Translations under genes and position numbers: made by a program
Assembly (NCBI GenBank): GCA_050123275.1
Contig: JASFHK010000009.1
Location: forward strand, 1-63,025
Direction: 5' to 3'
Source of the DNA: E44-bin88 sp050123275
GTDB lineage: Bacteria; Chloroflexota; Dehalococcoidia; Dehalococcoidales; BS750m-G39
Length of the DNA: 63,025 nt
In this document: positions 61,359-63,025 of the stretch, one piece after another
Layout of the letters: each line of letters starts with the position of its first letter
Position numbering within the stretch: position 1 is the stretch's first letter
Notes under the pieces: generated by a model
Databases searched by the model: none
What the model saw: the letters and a program-made list of their open reading frames with translations, nothing else
Told to the model about the DNA's origin: nothing

Positions 61359-61816
61359 TATTTCAGTTCGTCCAGCATTTCCCGGTAGCGCTTGCCGCTG
61401 GCTTTGAATTTAAGACGGCGCTCGTTATCGTTTAAATATTCCATCTCGATGAGCAAATGCTCCGGCGGCAAGAGCGCCAGAGCCTTTTCCGCCCACTCCA
61501 CCACCGAGACACCTCCGCCGTAAAAATAGTCGTCCAGGCCCAGGTCAGCGATTTCTTCCAGGTTCTCCAAACGGTAGAAGTCCATGTGATAGAGGGGCAG
61601 CCGCCCGTGAAGCTCCCTGACCAGCACGAAAGAGGGGCTGGCGGCGTAGTCGGCGATGCCCAGTCCCCAGGCGATGCCCTGGGTCAGGCAGGTCTTGCCC
61701 GCCCCCAGCTTGCCCACCAGCAGGATAACGTCGCCGGGGCGGGCGATTTCGCCCAGCCGCTTGCCGATCGCCTGCGTCTGTTCCGGGCTGGGGGTGGTTA
61801 GCTCCAGCGCTTTCAT
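61358..61816 (-). CDS. tsaE: tRNA t6A biosynthesis ATPase TsaE
   Basis: A 152-residue P-loop protein. It has PSPEQTQAIGKRLGE, Walker A VGKLGAGKTCLTQGIAWGLG, SPSFVLVREL, LYHMDFYRLENLEE and VVEWAEKALALLP, all TsaE marks. It partners TsaB and TsaD; tsaD is not in the window. It overlaps thiL by 4 bases. Confidence 0.95.
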   Translation of the reverse strand: MKALELTTPSPEQTQAIGKRLGEIARPGDVILLVGKLGAGKTCLTQGIAWGLGIADYAASPSFVLVRELHGRLPLYHMDFYRLENLEEIADLGLDDYFYGGGVSVVEWAEKALALLPPEHLLIEMEYLNDNERRLKFKASGKRYREMLDELK

Positions 61817-62793
61817 GGGCGGCGGAAGTGCTCCCAGCCCGCTTTTTTAAGGGCGAAGGAATTGCCCGCTTTATCGACGGCGGTGACGCCCTGGCCGTCG
61901 GTAATGGCGCCGATGGAGGTGATGGGGCAGGCAGCCGCTTTCTTTATTTTGTCTATCGTCTCGCTGTCGGCGGTGAAGAGAAGCTCGTAGTCCTCGCCGC
62001 CGGATAGGGCTATCTCCAGGGCTCTGTCGCCGCAGGCGTCTTTAACCGCCGCGGCGATGGGGACGCTCTCGATATCAATGCGGGCGCCGACGCCGCTGGC
62101 CTTACATATCTGGCCGAGGTCGGCGACCAGGCCGTCGCTGATGTCGATAGCCGTCTTTACCCCCATCTCGGCGAGCAGCAGCCCCTCGGCGAGGCGGGGG
62201 GTGGGGCGGAGAAAGGCGTTCTTGAGCAGGGTTTCGGTATCTTTATCGAGATTAGCTTTGTTCTTCAAAATCTCCATGCCCGCCGCCGCCGTTCCCAGAG
62301 AGCCGGTGACGGCGATAGTATCCCCTTTTCGCGCCGAGGAGCGGGTCAGTATCTTCCGGGTGGGGCTGCTGCCCAGCACGGTGATGGAAATGGCTATTAG
62401 CGGGGCGTTACTGACGTCGCCGCCGATAACGGTGACGCCGTACTGCTTGGCCATCTCCAGCATACCGTGGTAAAGCCCGGCGACGTCCTCGGCTTCGCTT
62501 TCGCCGGGGAGGGCCAGCGAGACCAGTGCGTAGCGGGGGATGCCGCCCATGGCGGCGATGTCGGAGAGGTTGACCGCCAGCGCCTTCCAGCCGATGTCCG
62601 GCCAGCTAGCGGTGTCCCGGCTGAAGTGGACGCCCTCGATGAAGGAATCTACCGTGGCCAGCTGTATCGAGTCGTCGCCCTTCCAGGCGGCGGCATCGTC
62701 GCCGATGCCGATGAGCAGGCGCTCGTCGCCGTCGCCGGCCATTTTGGCCAGCAGTTCGATTAGCCCGAATTCGCCCAGCTGGGATAGCTTCAC
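61813..62793 (-). CDS. thiL: Thiamine-monophosphate kinase
   Basis: A 326-residue enzyme. It has GIGDDAAAW at the N-terminus, TVDSFIEGVHFSRDTASWPDIGWKALAVNLSDIAAMGG, the VIGGDVSN loop and SGGEDYELLF near the end. It makes thiamine diphosphate from the monophosphate. First gene of the operon thiL-tsaE-tsaB-thioesterase-HAD-ndk, whose members overlap or nearly touch. Confidence 0.95.
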   Translation of the reverse strand: MKLSQLGEFGLIELLAKMAGDGDERLLIGIGDDAAAWKGDDSIQLATVDSFIEGVHFSRDTASWPDIGWKALAVNLSDIAAMGGIPRYALVSLALPGESEAEDVAGLYHGMLEMAKQYGVTVIGGDVSNAPLIAISITVLGSSPTRKILTRSSARKGDTIAVTGSLGTAAAGMEILKNKANLDKDTETLLKNAFLRPTPRLAEGLLLAEMGVKTAIDISDGLVADLGQICKASGVGARIDIESVPIAAAVKDACGDRALEIALSGGEDYELLFTADSETIDKIKKAAACPITSIGAITDGQGVTAVDKAGNSFALKKAGWEHFRRP

Positions 62794-62849
62794 GAAAAAA
62801 TTATAGCACAGGGGTATGGGGGGCTCAAACGAAAGAGGGGGTGTACCCT

Positions 62850-63025
62850 CTCCACCCCACTCTTTCAGCGTACGTTTTTCATTCCCACCCAGTGCCCACC
62901 CTATAAGGGTTAGACCCTTATATATCTCTTATTGGGATTACACTGCCCAGCCCCACCTTGTTGTGCGCAGGTATTATTGTCCCTGCCCAGCCCGCCCTAA
63001 TGAGTAAACTCCTTAACTTGGGGGT
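62850..63025 (+). repeat. Dispersed hairpin repeat, copy E (tandem units, runs off the window)
   Basis: Unit 1 (CCACCCCACTCTTTCAGCG, CCCACCCAGTGCCCACCC) has a perfect 9-bp hairpin TATAAGGGT-TAG-ACCCTTATA at 62902-62922. Unit 2 (CCCCACCTTGTTGTGCGCAGG) has a weaker hairpin GAGT-AA-ACTC near 63001. It lies upstream of thiL. Confidence 0.8.

Overview
This 63 kb window is a bacterial chromosome segment with GC-rich, densely packed genes and many lipoproteins. The most likely source is an anaerobic Chloroflexota, probably Dehalococcoidia or a related class. That placement is an inference, not a search result. It rests on a 16S rRNA 3' end not followed by 23S or 5S, a corrinoid-controlled binding lipoprotein, a selenocysteine peroxiredoxin, NADH-oxidising iron-sulfur subunits without complex I membrane genes, and the overall gene set.

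Layout. 1-2.0 kb: 16S 3' end, an exported SlyD-like FKBP isomerase, a metallo-beta-lactamase-fold hydrolase, a tiny membrane protein and tRNA-Ile(GAT). 2.0-6.4 kb: a catabolic-looking cluster (AhpD-like, enolase superfamily, SnoaL-like, two SDRs, cupin). 6.4-9.8 kb: a Cys-rich small protein, a TlpA/CcdA thiol-redox pair, a PD-(D/E)XK nuclease and a CsaA-like protein. 9.8-12.8 kb: a cobalamin riboswitch with a BtuF-like lipoprotein, a collagen-like lipoprotein and a TauE/SafE permease. 12.9-19.4 kb: tRNA-Ala(TGC) followed by what look like nested insertions. First comes an AT-richer insert with an Lnt-like gene, then a displaced tRNA 3' end that still carries CCA, then a CUT2-type ABC transporter with an MtaA/CmuA-like methyltransferase bounded by 50-bp direct repeats. 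19.4-26.5 kb: selenoprotein peroxiredoxin, molbindin, BioB, an ABC-F ATPase behind an apparent leader-peptide attenuator, a MATE exporter and two unknown genes behind a structured leader. 26.8-32.3 kb: a NuoE/NuoF/HoxU-like operon and a divergent NarL/NarX-type two-component pair.

32.5-46.1 kb, minus strand: a 15-gene operon encoding the whole shikimate pathway and the whole tryptophan branch, with one foreign-looking membrane-protein gene between trpG and trpD. It is preceded by a T-box leader whose specifier is the Trp codon TGG. 46.2-63 kb: housekeeping genes (DUF4870 pair, guaB3-like, rsmI, metG, tatD, prenyl synthase, moaE, ftsH, rsfS, ndk, tsaB, tsaE, thiL) mixed with conserved unknowns.

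Between genes, at five loci, lies a dispersed repeat family of about 90-100 bp. Each unit carries a short hairpin whose arms differ between copies but keep base pairing. This family, the tRNA-Ala insertions, the selenocysteine peroxiredoxin and the two structured leaders (ABC-F and the 26.5 kb gene) are the most interesting items.
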